Source: Juglans regia (Eukaryota > Streptophyta > Magnoliopsida > Fagales > Juglandaceae). From it: 64,000 bases of DNA. The position numbers and the translations under genes were made by a program. The notes under the pieces are model-generated. The model had not been told where the DNA came from. It searched no databases and saw nothing but the letters and a program-made list of their open reading frames with translations. Below are positions 22,927 through 35,532 of this stretch, one piece after another; the stretch's first letter is position 1; every line of letters begins with the position of its first letter. Where the stretch lies: NCBI RefSeq assembly GCF_001411555.2, contig NC_049903.1, positions 29,987,083 through 30,051,082 of the forward strand. Direction: 5' to 3'.

Positions 22927-23227
22927 TATTGGGGTTGTCCCATATTAGTTGTAGAAGGAGCTAGTGGTCAATTTATAAGTATGTGGAAAAATCTCACATC
23001 TTAAACTAACTTTTGAGCTTAACACTAATATCAGAGCCCAGGTTTATCAACAGTCTCAGGCCTAACAATCTACAAGAGAAACGAGTTGTTGCTGCCTCCG
23101 ACTCAGGGCCTGATGTGTGAAGGGAAGATTGTTAGGATTGTCCCACATTGATTGTAGAAGGAGCTAGTGATTTGTTTATAAATGTGAGGGAAAGCCTCAC
23201 CTCTTGAACTAACTCTTGAGGTTGAGA
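22927..23227 (+). mobile_element. TRIM: miniature LTR element with 98-bp repeats
   Basis: Two direct repeats of 98 bp (22927-23024 and 23130-23227) share TTGTCCCA, ATT.GTTGTAGAAGGAGCTAGTG-like blocks, a TTTATAA box and an ACTAACT.TTGAG end. The roughly 105-bp centre opens with TAATATCAGAGCCCAGG (initiator-Met primer site) and closes with GAAGGGAAGATT (polypurine tract). There is no coding sequence. The size and order fit a TRIM. No target duplication is visible. Confidence 0.75.
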
Positions 23228-24689
23228 GATGCCCAAAGCCACCTAATATAAAGTTCAAACCCACTTGAAAAAAGCAGGAACATGATCGGATGGCATTGGT
23301 AACAAATGGGTATGTGACAAATACCCTAGCAAAACCATAATATCACAAAGCAGATCAAGGACTTGTATACATGAATTGGGTACCACTTTTTATGATCATG
23401 GAGGAGGATAAATTAGTCCTTTTCCTTGGTGTTATATAAAAAATTCATATTAGAAAAAGCTGCAGCATAAATCATGTATAGGATGAGATAGATGCATGTG
23501 CTTCCCATTGACCCCCAAAAAAAAAAAATTAATAATAATAATGATGGCTGAACAAAAGCAGAAGAAAATGGCTGAGAAAAAAAAAAAAAAAAGCAGAAGA
23601 AAATGGACTTTTTGGACCATATCTCAAGGGAATGATTCCACCCACGCCCAACGGATGAACTTCATTTAGGGCCCACCATTATATGAATATCTTCTGTACC
23701 TAAGTGGGCTCTTTGATCTCTCCATTATTCGGCCTGTCTGACAGGTCTTCTCATGGTGTAGAGAGAAAAAAATTAAATACATTAGGATTTCAAGAAACAT
23801 ATAAAATTAAATAAGTTTGTAATGAAACATTATATGACTTTTTTTCTTTTTTCTTTTTTCTTTTTAAAAAAAATCGGAAATATTATTAAGAAAATTACAG
23901 CAATAATAGGAAAATTTTGAAACAATATTAAAGTGAAAGAAAATAGCAACAATAATTCATAAAGATTCCCTAAATACATAGTACAAGCAAAAAAAATAAA
24001 AAAAAATAAAAAGGGAAAGGCCGACTTAGATTTAAAAAGCTTGGATACCCCACCCCGTACACAATAAATAAAGCAATGATATGAGGTTGGAAGAGAAGCA
24101 AAGATGAGAGCCATTCTTTACTGCCGAAAGCTCCACAGAATTTGGTATCTCTTGCATTGCCTCTCTTTCTTCTACTACTTCTAGTAGTACAACTTTGCAT
24201 CTGTACTAGCACATTTTACATATCTTGCTTAATATTCATTACTTCCCTTCAAATTGTACTACAATTTGCATTATATTCGTTCCCATAGTTCTTTTGGGTG
24301 GGAGTAAAATATATTAGGCCCAAAATAATTCTCAAGACCAGTCATTCAGAGTGCCATCACTAAAAAACAAGATATGAGAGAGAAAAAGTAAACAAAGATG
24401 TGAGGGTGTCAGGAGGTAGGGAGGTGTCAAAAGAAAATGACAAAGGGAGAGACGGTCGGATATGCAAAGTATACATCACTCACTATTACCGAATTGCACA
24501 CATAAAGAGAGTCAGATAAAAGAGACAACATGTCTACAGTTTCAAGGACTTCTTTTCTTTTGAATGCTTGGAGGGACTTTTTGGCCAGGGACTTCTTCTT
24601 CAATCTCTAGACAGAGAGTTTCAGAGATAACATATTCTCCAACAAGTAAATCTCCAGTCCTCATTGTACAATGAGAAATGAGAGGTTAT

Positions 24690-24960
24690 GAGAGACTGTA
24701 AACAAGCATATTATAGTATAACCTCTCATTCCCAAACTCCCATAGACGTAGGCTTAGTGTCGAACCATGTAAATCTGTGTATCCATCTTTCTTTATTTTC
24801 TCTGCAATTAAATATTGTTCACTATCATGGATGTATGCACGAATACCGTACAACCGCACCAGATCACCATCGAGGACTTCACACCTCACTGATCAAGGCC
24901 CAACCCATCTCAATAGGTCTGACAATGAATTTTTCTTCCCTTCCGGACTACGCCATTTTT
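24690..24960 (+). repeat. Possible LTR fragment (U5-like)
   Basis: The segment contains CCATAGACGTAGGCTTAGTG, then CGAACCATGTAAATCTGTGT and a T-rich tract. Such a series is common in the U5 part of plant copia-type LTRs. No primer site or partner repeat was found, so this is tentative. Confidence 0.35.
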
Positions 24961-25417
24961 GGGCATTAACACTCCCCATGTGGTTATAATGATCTCCGTT
25001 TTACTCAAATCAAACATAAAGTATGGTGGATACATGGGAGGGTCCATTATTAAAGTTGTATCATTTGGCAAGTCTACGATGAGTATTTTTTTTTATTGAG
25101 TTATGCCGTCTTCTACTACATTCGGTATTATATGGGGATTAAAATTAATATATTAAGTGCTATTCTCATCGATACGCAGTTTGACATTGTCACGCCAATT
25201 TGTATACTCGTTTAATAAGAAATTAATGTAGTAGTCTAAGCAATTTTCCTTCTCATTACAACCTCAAAACGACGACTTCTAATCGACATGTTTAGGCAAA
25301 TATATGCAACTCAAATCTAATTATTTTTCAAAATATGTTAAAAAAAAAAAAGATCTTTTGATAATATACATGCTCTTGTGCAAAAAAGAACAAAAATCTT
25401 TAAATTGTGGACAATGC

Positions 25418-25720
25418 TAGGGATCCTGCCGTTTATTTTCCGGCTTGTATTTTTTTTTTAGTTTTATTTATTTATTTAGTGATTAAGAAAATATTCTTTA
25501 ATAATATTATGAATTTTTTCTTTTTTAAAAATATTTAAAAGTGTTAAAAATGATTTAAAAAAACAAAAAATATTTAAAACTTTTCTTCCCATAATTTTTT
25601 AACACTTTTAAATATTTTTTTAAGAAAAATTTATTTTCTTAATTATTAAATAAAAAAAATTATATAAAAAAAAAAAATTAGAGTTAGAAAATGAGTGGGA
25701 TCCCCAGCGGTCTGCAGACT
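25418..25720. mobile_element. Foldback MITE-like element, about 300 bp
   Basis: The left arm (GCTAGGGATCC, TTTATTTAGTGATTAAGAAAATA, AAAATATTTAAAAGTGTTAA) is the imperfect reverse complement of the right arm (TTAACACTTTTAAATATTTTT, TTTTCTTAATTATTAAATAA, GGGATCCCCAGC). The centre lies near 25565. AT-rich with no coding capacity. Confidence 0.6.
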
Positions 25721-26466
25721 GCCTATCATTTTCCCTAAATTATATGAGAGGTAATTTCCAAGGGCTCATTGCTTTATGTGTTAGATAGCTTGTGATTGTG
25801 ATATTAGTGTGACGAGCGCGCTTGTACTTGTTCCCCCAAATGTTGAAAATGAAGGCCTTTTCGTCCTAATTCAATGAAGTTACATCACCTTTTTGACATT
25901 TGCCTCCCCAAATTTATATGAGGTAATTGATTTAGTATCCATTTAGCGTAAACAAATAAATCAAAACTATGAAGTTCTCCTCTTCTCTACTAGATTTTAT
26001 TAGTCAATGTAAAAAAAATAAAAAAAATAAAAATACACGAAAATAGAAAAAAGAAATATCACTATTGGTGTTTATCATCAGCACACTATACATCAATATA
26101 TGACTTATTATTTTTATATTTTTATTTATATATCAATATATATATATCTATTTAAATAAAAAAGATAAATCACATAGGGTAAGTAATGATAAGTAGAATC
26201 GTTCTTGCAAATATAATAAATGTGGCAAATCGAGAAAGTGTGGTGTGTAATGCAACTTGTAACTTTCGGCTTTTCCTTTTCTAAAAGATGAGGGTAGGTT
26301 TATACACGTGAGTATAGGCTTTTGCCAACTTAATGATACATACGCGTGAGGAGTTTGATACAAAAGTACTCAATTTTGGAGATCAAAATAACACGAGTAT
26401 GTAAGAAAATACTATATACTTCATCTTTTTATATATATATATATATATATATATCTGCTTATTACT

Positions 26467-27100
26467 TAAAAGCATTTATACGTGTATTGTTTATTACTGT
26501 TCATAAACAGTAATAAACAGTAAAGCAGTTGTGTTTTTTTTTTTTCTTTTCTTTACATATTTTTTCGCATATCTTATTACTATTCATCAACAGTATGATG
26601 AACAGTACAGAGTTTTTATTTTTATTTTTGGATTTGTCCATGTGAATGCCAATGTGCGACGCAATATCACAATCGTGCGTAGGGAATGAGAGAGAGGAAG
26701 AAAGAAAATGTGAAAAAAAATATTGATTTTTAAGTTTTAAATGAACAATAAAGAAACTATTTTTTTTCTGAGCATGTTTTTTTTAAAAGCGTCTATACGT
26801 GTACTGTTCATTACTGTTCATCAACAGTAATGAACAGTAAAGCAGCTATGTTTTTTTTTTCTTTTCTTCACATGTTTTTTCACATATCTTATTACTGTTC
26901 ATCAACAGTATGATGAACAGTAATGAACAGTAAAGAGTTTTTTTTTTTTTTTGGTTTTGTGTGAATGCCAATATGCGACACAATACCGCAATCGTGCGTA
27001 GGGAATGAGAGAGAGGAAGAAAGAAAAAGTGGAAAAAAATTATTGATTTTTGAGTTTTAAATGAACAATAAAGAAACTGTTTTTTTTTTCTTTGCATGTT
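26467..27100. repeat. Two tandem units of about 317 bp with hairpins
   Basis: Unit starts (AAAAGCATTTATACGTGTA at 26468 and AAAAGCGTCTATACGTGTA at 26785) and later blocks (GTGAATGCCAATGTGCGAC, CAATCGTGCGTAGGGAATG, AACAATAAAGAAACT) repeat in order. Each contains TACTGTTCATCAACAGTA-type inverted repeats. The second unit has a perfect 17-bp stem with a 4-base loop at 26802-26839. A shorter similar piece is at about 27617-27670. Confidence 0.75.
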
Positions 27101-27780
27101 TTTTTCGCATATCTTATTACTGTTTATTATATCATACACTAAAAATCAATTTTAATTTATAAAATACTAATATTTCATTATTAAATAAATGATAAAATTT
27201 TACTGTACATTTTTAAGAGAAAAAAACTATCTAATTAATTTGAATTTTTAATAAAATTTAAATTTCATAATAAATGATGAATATAAATAAATAATAATTT
27301 TATTCTTCTATATTAGATTATTTTAATATTTGAAATTGCACTTTATTTTTTTCTATCAATTAGAAAATCTTACGCCATACAGGATTTTACACAAGTACTA
27401 CTAATTTCAAAGTAACCAAGCTCATTCTAGAGATCAGCGCAATCACTGAATCAAATAAATAGCAAAAACAGAAAAAAAATAAAAAAAATAAAAAAATATG
27501 AACTAATTAATTATTGTCGTCTGGCCGATCTAACGCTTCTGTCATTGCCGACCTTACTATACTAGGATGCCAATTAACTTTTTATATATGTGTGCGTATA
27601 TATATCTCCTTATATTTAAAAGTGTCTATCGTCTGATGAATAGTAAGATGAACAGTAATAAACAATGATAAACAATATTCTTATTTTTTGCTTCCCTTCT
27701 TCGTCCATCTCTATATCCTCACAGCAATCCTCTTTACAAAATCACCATAAAATATCACAAAAATTATTATAAGAGAATTA

Positions 27781-28445
27781 CTACCGAAAATGTAGTCCGA
27801 AAATATATCCTGAATGTGTATTTCACTTTTTTATTTTTATTTTTTTTTCATGTATTTTTTTAATCATCATAAACATTTTAAAAAATAAATAAAAACTTCA
27901 CAACATTATTAAAAAACAATTCCTTAATCACTAGGTAAAAAAAAAAAAGGTGAGAGAGAGAGAAAGAGAAAGCGAGATGAAAATAAAATTTTTTAGGATT
28001 TAAATCTTACCATTCATCATAACTTTTCAAATTTGATCAAATGGTAAAAATTTAAATACTGATTTAAATTAATTTAAAATAGATAATTAACATATAAATA
28101 TCATATCATAAATAAATTATCAAATTTAATTTATAAAATACTAATATTTAATCATTAAATAAATGATAAAATTTTGTTAAATATTTTTAAAAAAGTATAA
28201 TTATATAAATAATTAGAATTTTAACATAATTTAAATATGATAATATTCTTAATTAACTAAATAGAACTGCTATAACTAACGAAAAAGTAGTCTGAAAATA
28301 TGTCTTGAATGTGTATTTCATTTTTTTATTTTTCTTTTCTTTTTTTTCATGTATTTTTTTAATCATCATAAACATTTAAAAAAAATAAAAAATTTACAAC
28401 ATCATTAAAAAAATACTTCCTCAATCACTAGATAAAAATAATAAA
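27781..28445. repeat. Direct repeats about 495 bp apart
   Basis: A block of about 170 bp (27781-27950) recurs at 28276-28445. Shared strings include TGAATGTGTATTTCA, TTCATGTATTTTTTTAATCA and TCATAAACATTT, and both end in CAATCACTAG-like or TTAATCACTAG sequence followed by A runs. Possibly two copies of one MITE. Confidence 0.6.
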
Positions 28446-29029
28446 AAAAAGATTAGGCAAACGTTCGTTAGACGTTACCTACTGCTAGTATATATATAAA
28501 TTTTTAAATTTATTATTTTAAGAAATAAAAGCTCATCTAATGGTTGGTAAAAAGTGAAATTAAGGTATAATATAAAAGCATAATCCATAAAAAAATGGCC
28601 TAAAAATTCAACTATATATGGTGAAGTGAGTTTGGTAAAAAGTCGTACTCATAACAAGGGGTGGGCACTCATGAACCGGGTGGAATTGTCCAGTTTTTAT
28701 CTTTTTCTACCCAAACGTTGTTATCTTGATAAATGTTTCGGTTTAAATAAATCTTATAAAAATAATTCTTCTATAATAAATTTATTTTTATTATAGAAAG
28801 AATTAGTATTATATAAATTTATAAACTTATTTTTATAAAACAAAAGTTTTATATTTGGCGACTTTTACGTACTCTATACATATTTTATTAATGTAATTTA
28901 TTACATTATTTTTTTAATAGAACATAATTATTTTGACCAATTAGACAAATGAAGTACATAAAAAAATATGTAAAAATAACTGTACATAACAAAACTCTTT
29001 ATAAAATATGAGTAAGAATCTTTTAGACA

Positions 29030-29195
29030 GTTTAAACATTCATTTGAATAATAAGTTGATATGATTTTAAATAAATTGAATAAAATATTATTTATTATTA
29101 TTATTATTATTTTAAAATTTAAAAAAATTAAATAATTTATTATATTTTATATAAAAATTTAAAAAAATTATAATAATAAGATCAGATCGTTTGTA
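29030..29195. mobile_element. Decayed MITE related to 1795-1999
   Basis: The segment has ACATTCATTTGAATAATAAG at one end and the characteristic AT-rich AATATTATTTATTATTATTATT and AATTTATTATATTTTATAT core of this family. Ends are too decayed for exact borders. Confidence 0.4.
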
Positions 29196-29526
29196 TGCTC
29201 TAATTTCCAACGCAGCAACGTGGACGGTTTCTCATCAATGATCATTTAATTTTGAAATTTAGTGAAATTTTATTGAAATTTCAAACGTCAAAGGGACGAT
29301 GACACGCTCATTTCAAGTGAAATACTTGAAATAATAATATTTTAGCGTAAAATATAAAATATTTTAATTATTTTATCCGTTAATATAATGTGAAGTGACC
29401 ACAATATCCGCTGTGCGTATACGACAGGAAAGACGAGGGATGAGAAGTGGAACGACGGATACTTCCAAAGCTTTGGACTTTGGAATTTGGAGCTTTATGC
29501 ATGGATAACCACGAAGCACGATTTCA

Positions 29527-29687
29527 ACACGTGGACGGTGGATGTTACACGCTCTCTCTCTTCGATCACGCTATAAATAAAGGTCCTGGGTCTCCCAAGA
29601 AACTCGTTGAGGTTGATTATTTGATACTTACCCTCGATTGCACTAATCTTCTTCAGTTCTTATTTTCATCTTTCTTGAAAACGGAAA
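29527..29687 (+). promoter_or_regulatory. Core promoter and 5' UTR of the metallothionein gene
   Basis: A TATA box TATAAATA lies at 29572-29579, 109 bases before the start codon. An ACACGTGG G-box/ABRE-type motif lies at about 29527-29534. CT-rich sequence (29550-29561) sits between them. G-boxes are bound by bZIP and bHLH factors and often give ABA, light or stress response; that role here is inferred. Confidence 0.6.
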
Positions 29688-30528
29688 ATGTCTTGCTGCG
29701 GAGGAAACTGTGGCTGCGGTTCTAGCTGCAGCTGCGGCAGCGGCTGTGGAGGGTAACCTTCTATTCGAGCCTCTCTCTCTCTCTCTCTCTCGTCTGACAT
29801 GTATCTTTTTCAAGGCTTGATAAGGATAATCTGACTTTGTCTCAAAAAGTTGGTGCTTATTTTGTTGTGTTTGAAAATCAATCACTTTGCATGCTCAAGA
29901 GTGTCTATTTCTTGAGATTTATTCAGATAAAATCTTGGTTGAAAGATGTCTTTAAGAATTTATTGGTTTATTTTGGATCGGAGCTTAGACCAAAAGTTGT
30001 CCTAAAGTAATCTGATGGGTACTTGCATGGAATATTCACGAGGAACTAAACCATGATTTTGGTTTTTTTTTTTTTTTGTTCTTTTCCTGTTTTCTTCATT
30101 TTGCCAAAGTTCTTACTATTTGATGAAGCTGTTACGAGAACAAATCCAGATTTTTTGTAATCATTTCGTTCCTGAAGATCTTCGAATTTATGGATTTACG
30201 GGTTTCTTTTTTCCCTTTGATAATGATTGTGCAGATGCAAGATGTACCCTGACATGAGCTACACAGAGACCACCAGCACCGAGACTCTTATCGTTGGTGT
30301 TGCTCCCCAGAAGACGTATGTTCTATTTCATTTTCTTCCTCTTGTTTTTCATAGCAGGATTATCTCGTTTAAACTGATAATTCCATCATTTATATAACAA
30401 ACTGATGTTCATTATATCATCATTTTGGATTACGCAGACACTTTGAGGGATCTGAGATGGGCGTTGGGGCTGAGAATGGCTGCAAGTGCGGATCCAACTG
30501 CACCTGTGATCCTTGCAATTGTAAATGA
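29688..30528 (+). CDS. MT2: Metallothionein type 2
   Basis: Three exons (29688-29752, 30235-30315, 30438-30528) with GT/AG introns add to 237 bases, giving 78 residues. The N-terminal domain has eight cysteines (CC, CXC and CXXC arrangement: [16 protein letters not shown]) and the C-terminal domain has six in CXC pairs ([14 protein letters not shown]). The spacer of about 40 residues (YPDMSYTET...GVAPQK) is typical of plant type-2 metallothioneins. Such proteins bind copper and zinc in the cytosol and buffer metals and reactive oxygen. Length and the 14 cysteines match the family. An AATAAA signal lies at 30662-30667, about 135 bases after the stop. The gene appears intact. Confidence 0.97.
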
Positions 30529-30699
30529 GAGAGATCTAGTCTTTGAAGCAGAGATGGCCTTGCCTTTATGAAACTAATAACTAGCATTTAGTCGTCATAT
30601 CTATGTATGCGTGTTGTGTTTTCTCTATGTTTCGTTTCCTTTTAAGACTGATATTGATAAAAATAAAGTAGCATGGCTCTCTCTTTCTGCAAAGCTTAC

Positions 30700-32564
30700 T
30701 AGTCTAAGGTTTGCTGTTACCCTGAAGCTTTGGCTGCTTGCTTGGTGTCTGTTAACTTTCTTAAGTCGTGTATGCTTGTTGGGGGATCTCTGCTTTAGTT
30801 GGCGAATATTTATGTGGGAAGAGTTGGTTTTTTTATAATCCAATGAAAAATTGAATACTCCTTTCGTCTAAATCAGAAAAATAGCAGTTCATTTTCGTTT
30901 TCCTGGAATTAGAGGCTCTGTCCGGTTCATCTGAAAAAATATCGGAAAAACTTGAGCATCCGAGTCAACAATTTGTCGTTGATTCACATATCATGTGCTT
31001 GCTTGTTGACGTATAATTGGAGGATCTCTGTCCATCTATTTCTCCTACTTCTATCCTTATCGCTTGAGGAAGTAAATGCAAGAAAAAGAAAGCAAAGGGC
31101 CGACGGGTATGATGATTGGTGGATTGATGGGTTTTGCCTTCCTGTAATTTGGTGGTAGTTGGCATTATGAAAGGGAAAGGGCATTTATTTGGCTTTATTA
31201 TATCGACCCTAAAGTCTTAAGCACACCAATAATTATACGGTGAACTGAAGAGTTTTTGACGTTTGGTTATAACTGATTCGTACAAAGGCTGGTTCAAACT
31301 TGGAAGAAAATGATGACTAGTGAACTCCCTCGCATCCTTTGTTTACAAGCAACATTAATTTTGATTAAATGAATTACTATAGTTTTAGATACAATTATCA
31401 TCGTTTACATGAAGTTTAAAAAAAAAATATATTTGTATAAGTCTCAGATAAATTTTATACAAGTTTTTATAAAAAAATAAACCCTTAAAAAATGTAAAAT
31501 AAATATTTTCATTAGTAGAATTTATTGTTTTATAAAAAATTTGTATGAAGTTTATAATTTGTATTTAATATTAAAAAAAAAAAAGGCAAAGAAAACTGAA
31601 CAATTACTGCATTAAAAACAGCGGCGGAATCGAAAAGTCTCTAAAGAATCGGGTGTTGAATCTGTTTAATTGAAAAGAGAAATGTTACGGCCACCGTTTC
31701 CCTTTTTACTTCCAGCTTGACATGGGTATGCCACCATGGTATGCTATATTTTTTATTTCCTTCATTGTTACTTCCCATTTCGTCTTTTCCCTCCAATCCA
31801 TTTCGTCATTAATGGCTATATGACCTCAAGAAAGTAAAAAGGCAAAAGCACATAGTCCCATTCCATATCGATCAAAGAATAGCATAAAAATCATCTATAT
31901 ATCGTTGAAACAAAGCGAGACAGCGTAGAAGCAGAACACATAGAATTTAGTCTCGATCAGAACAAAGCAACTGATGTAGATTTTATGTCTAGAAAATGTT
32001 TTCTTTTCCAAAATACCCGTCCAGTAATTATCAAAATTAAAACATGTATACTATTAAGAATTAGGAAATCAAAAGAGAAAAATAGGGTCTGCAGCGAAAA
32101 TACAGATCTATATGAAATTGAAAGAAAAACCATGAAAGAGGTATGCATTTATGTCCTAAAGACCATATAAAGCTATAATGAAAATGGAAAAGGACGGATA
32201 GAAGGTAATTAGAGTATCAATTGGATGATAGTATCTGAGAAGATCTGAAAGAGAACGAATAAAAGCAAGAAACAAATTACAAAAGAACAGTGAGGGAAGT
32301 AGCTAGGGGACAGTACAAGTTGAGGGAGATGATGAGAGAAAGAGAGAGGTGATCGGCGAGTATGGGAAAGACAAAATAAAATGGGAAAGACGACGTGGGA
32401 AGAAAAAAAAAAAAGAAGTAAAAATGAACGAAAAAAATAGCATGCCATGGCATACCCACATCAAGCAGGAAGCAAAAAGGGAAAAGGAGGAACGATGGTT
32501 GTGGCATTACCCAATGGAAAAGACCGTGCCCTCATCACACTATTACTAGTTCTATTGGCTAAGT
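30700..32564. other. Spacer between metallothionein and gypsy element
   Basis: No gene is supported. Sequence is AT-rich, with purine-rich stretches at 32280-32420. Short open frames have no recognisable domain. Confidence 0.5.
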
Positions 32565-33958
32565 TGTGGCACCCTCGACCCCCACGTATTATTTTTGTGA
32601 AGTTCGTGATATCGGGATGATGACCACATGGATCGCACACCCCAACGACCAGTGCTCAGAGTGTGTACAACAATTATTGGATGACATATTAAATATCTCA
32701 TTTACATAAAATCTCAACAATTTACAAATATACAGTTTCACAACTATATGCATAATCCCATCCTCCAATCCGGCCCAAGGCCCAACACCAACATCAACTG
32801 CAATTTAATCCCGACACTTCGACGGCCCAAGGCCCAATTCCAGCAATTCAACAGTTTTCAAATAATGCCAATTATAATGTCAATTTAAATCTCACTGTTG
32901 CAATGAAAAATTATTCACTCACGAACATGGGAATTTCTGAAAGATCACTCGAAAGTGGGTGTTGCCAAAAGTGACGGCACACGGTGGAGCTCACGGCGGA
33001 GCAGTACCAAAAAGGCCTCTCAACTCAAGGGTTGAGTCAAATATACAAGTTGAAACACACGGGCAGTGGTTCGCGATGGTGCACACGGCAAAAAGGCTCA
33101 ACACTTACAGGACAATAATTACAAAATTTGGAAAGCAAGATTTCGGTTTGAGAGAGAGAGAGAGAGAGAGAGAGATGAACAAATTTTGAATCCCCTGAGA
33201 AGAGAGGAATCCGGACCTATTTATTAGCCAACCAAATCGATAGCAAGAGGCTGCGTGCCTCATGGGTAGAGAAAACAAATCCGGCAGCACAAGCCGTGGA
33301 GGAAAGGAAGGCTAAGGCGCGGACGTGTGGCACATCAGCTGGACAACAACTCTTCGGAGTGCACTGTCGCACGACACGGAGAAGAAAATGGAAGAAGGAG
33401 GTGGAAGATGGTGGTCGTGTGGAGCGGCAGCTGGTCAGCGAGCCAACGAAGCCTCCACTGAATGAAAAGGAGCTGCCATGAGGTAGAGGAAAGGAGGTGG
33501 TGGCCGGTGGTGAGAGAAAGTACTTTTCTACGCTGCCATGCACTGAATGGAGGAAGAAAATGGCGTCGGCAGCTGCTGGAAGAAGAAGAACCCAGAAGGA
33601 AGAAGAAGAAAGAAGAAGAAAAGAAGGAATAAGAAATCGCACGGCGCAAGGAGAAAAAGTTTGAAACCCTAAGAGATTCACACCAAAACGATGCCGTTTG
33701 TATCAATAAGGGGCTGGGTTCCTAACTTCCGCACGGGCTGGGGCCTCTAATCACAAGGCTGGGCTTCAGATGCTACACGGGCTGGGTTCAATAAACGCAA
33801 GAACTGGGTTATCACTCACACGGGTTGGGCTTGACTTAAAACACACACACACAACCCAATTAAAATAAAAACACAATAATGAAAGAAGTCCAAACCGAAA
33901 ACATACAAAATAAAATATATATGTATTGAATTATAAACACAAGAATTTATGTATCTCA
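32565..33958 (-). repeat. 3' LTR of the gypsy element
   Basis: 1394 bp, plus-strand start TGTGGCACCC and end GTATCTCA. Contains an (AG)n run near 33155-33176 and an (AC)n tract near 33841-33852. Open frames inside (for example 33217-33681) are low-complexity Ser/Leu readings and are not genes. Confidence 0.85.
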
Positions 33959-34109
33959 AAACCTCCCCCCTTAAAATAAATTTCGTCCTCGAAATTGGCA
34001 AGTTCTTTATTGATTCCAAAACAAGATATATTACAAAGCTCAACACAAGCTTGAGAAAGAAAAACAAACATCCAAAACTACCCAAACAAATAAGGGTAAA
34101 ACTTTCTCA

Positions 34110-35452
34110 TGTCTGCCCTCTCTCCCACGAGAAATCCTGAGTTAAAGGATCTCCCCATGATACCATAACTAGAGGTATCATCTTGGATCTCAATTGTTGC
34201 TCATTTCTGTCCAAAATCTGAGTTGGAATAACTTCATACATGAGATCAGGCTGGAGTTGAATGCTTCCTGGGTCAACGAAACGTGACTCTTGCTATCCAA
34301 AACTCTTCTTCAATGACAACACGTGGAACACATAATGAATCTTTCCAAAATATTCTGGTAAGGCAATACGGTAAGCAATAGGTCCAACCTTATCCAGAAT
34401 TTGAAAAGGGCCAACATACCTCTGTCTAAGTTTCCCTTTCTTACCAAAACGTTTAATGTCTTTCATTGGAGAAACTTTGAGGTATACCCAATCACCTTCC
34501 TCAAATAATAGATCTCTTCTCCTCGTGTCCGAATAGCTTTCCTGACGACTCTGTGCTGCTGCCATATTGTCTCTTATAATTTGAACCCGATTCCTCATCT
34601 CCTGAACAATTTCTGGTCCAAGCAAGTTCCCTTCATCCCAAAACATAGGAGATCCGCACTTCCTCCTATATAGAGCTTCATAAGGGACCATTTGAATAGT
34701 CACTTGAAAACTATTATTATAAGCAAACTCTATCAGCGGCAGATGACTTTCCCAACTTCCCTTAAAATCCAAAACATAAGCTCACAACATATCCTTAAGG
34801 GTCTGAATAGTGCGTTTTGATTGGCCGTCAATTTGAGGATGATAAGCACTGCTAAATTTCAACTTGGTGCCCAAAGCTGTCTGCAAACTCTTCCAGAAAT
34901 GAGACGTGAAATGTGGGTCCCTATCTGACACTATACTCTTGGGTATTCCATGAAGACGCACAATTTCCTTGACATACAACTGAGTCAAACTTCCCAAAGT
35001 ATCAGTGTTAGAAATAGGTAAGAAATGGGTACTCTTGGTCAGCCGATCAATAATTACCCAGATTGAATTCTTCCCACTAGGCATCCTTGGTAGTCCTATT
35101 ACAAAATCCATTGCGTCCTATTTCCACTCGGGAATAAGGATGGGTTGAAGATGGCCAGCAGGCCTCTGATGCTTAGCTTTAACCCGCCGACAAGTTGTAC
35201 ATTTTGCAATAAACAAAGCAATGCCTCTCTTCATCCTTCCCACAAAAAACTTTTCTTCAAGTCTCGGTACATCTTTGTACTTCCAGGATGAACTGAATAA
35301 GGGGCTTCATGGGCCTCAGCCAAGATTCTTTCTTTAAATTCTGAACCTGTAGGAATATCCCGAAAATTTTGGAATAAAAGAATGCCATCTTTGCTTAGAC
35401 TGAAATGCGCGGGTCCTTGTGACTTCTTGACTCTTTCTCTAATATCTAACAA
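34110..35452 (-). pseudogene. gypsy integrase and chromodomain-like tail
   Basis: Minus-strand pieces: 35452-35231 (HPGSTKMYRDLKK zinc-region end), 35111-34782 (integrase core with [42 protein letters not shown]), 34772-34293 (LPLIEFAYNNSF, YVGPFQIL) and, after a stop, a chromodomain-like end at about 34290-34115 with PTQILDRNEQ...IPLVMVSWG. The two central catalytic blocks are recognisable but stops and shifts separate the parts. Inactive. Confidence 0.85.
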
Positions 35453-35532
35453 CTTAGAGTCATTTTCTTGCAGAGTTTTAATTCCTCAAAATCAAGAACT
35501 CGTATATCATGTATTGAAATCAATACCTCTTC

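Larger units (their letters stand above)
23228..29526. other. Gene-poor AT-rich region
   Basis: No protein gene can be supported. Contents seen: A-rich runs (23520-23600), an LTR-like fragment (24690-24960), a large foldback (25418-25720), a (TA)n run (26425-26452), two tandem 317-bp units (26467-27100), direct repeats (27781 and 28276) and a MITE relic (29030-29195). The open frames are low-complexity or run through repeats. Confidence 0.6.

Noticed and set aside
24686..24989. Overlapping short frames on both strands
   Set aside because: They coincide with an LTR-like fragment and no protein family was recognised.
26846..27139. 97-codon minus-strand frame with repeated NKICEK text
   Set aside because: It is a translation of the 317-bp tandem repeat.
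32959..33189. Possible CRISPR-like or satellite repeats near the gypsy LTR
   Set aside because: The repeated text between 32959 and 39126 is due to the two LTRs. No regularly spaced repeat array is present anywhere in the window, and this is a plant genome.
33217..33681. 154-codon Ser/Leu-rich frame
   Set aside because: It lies in the gypsy LTR, and a similar frame appears in the partner LTR (39409-39876). Both are low-complexity readings.
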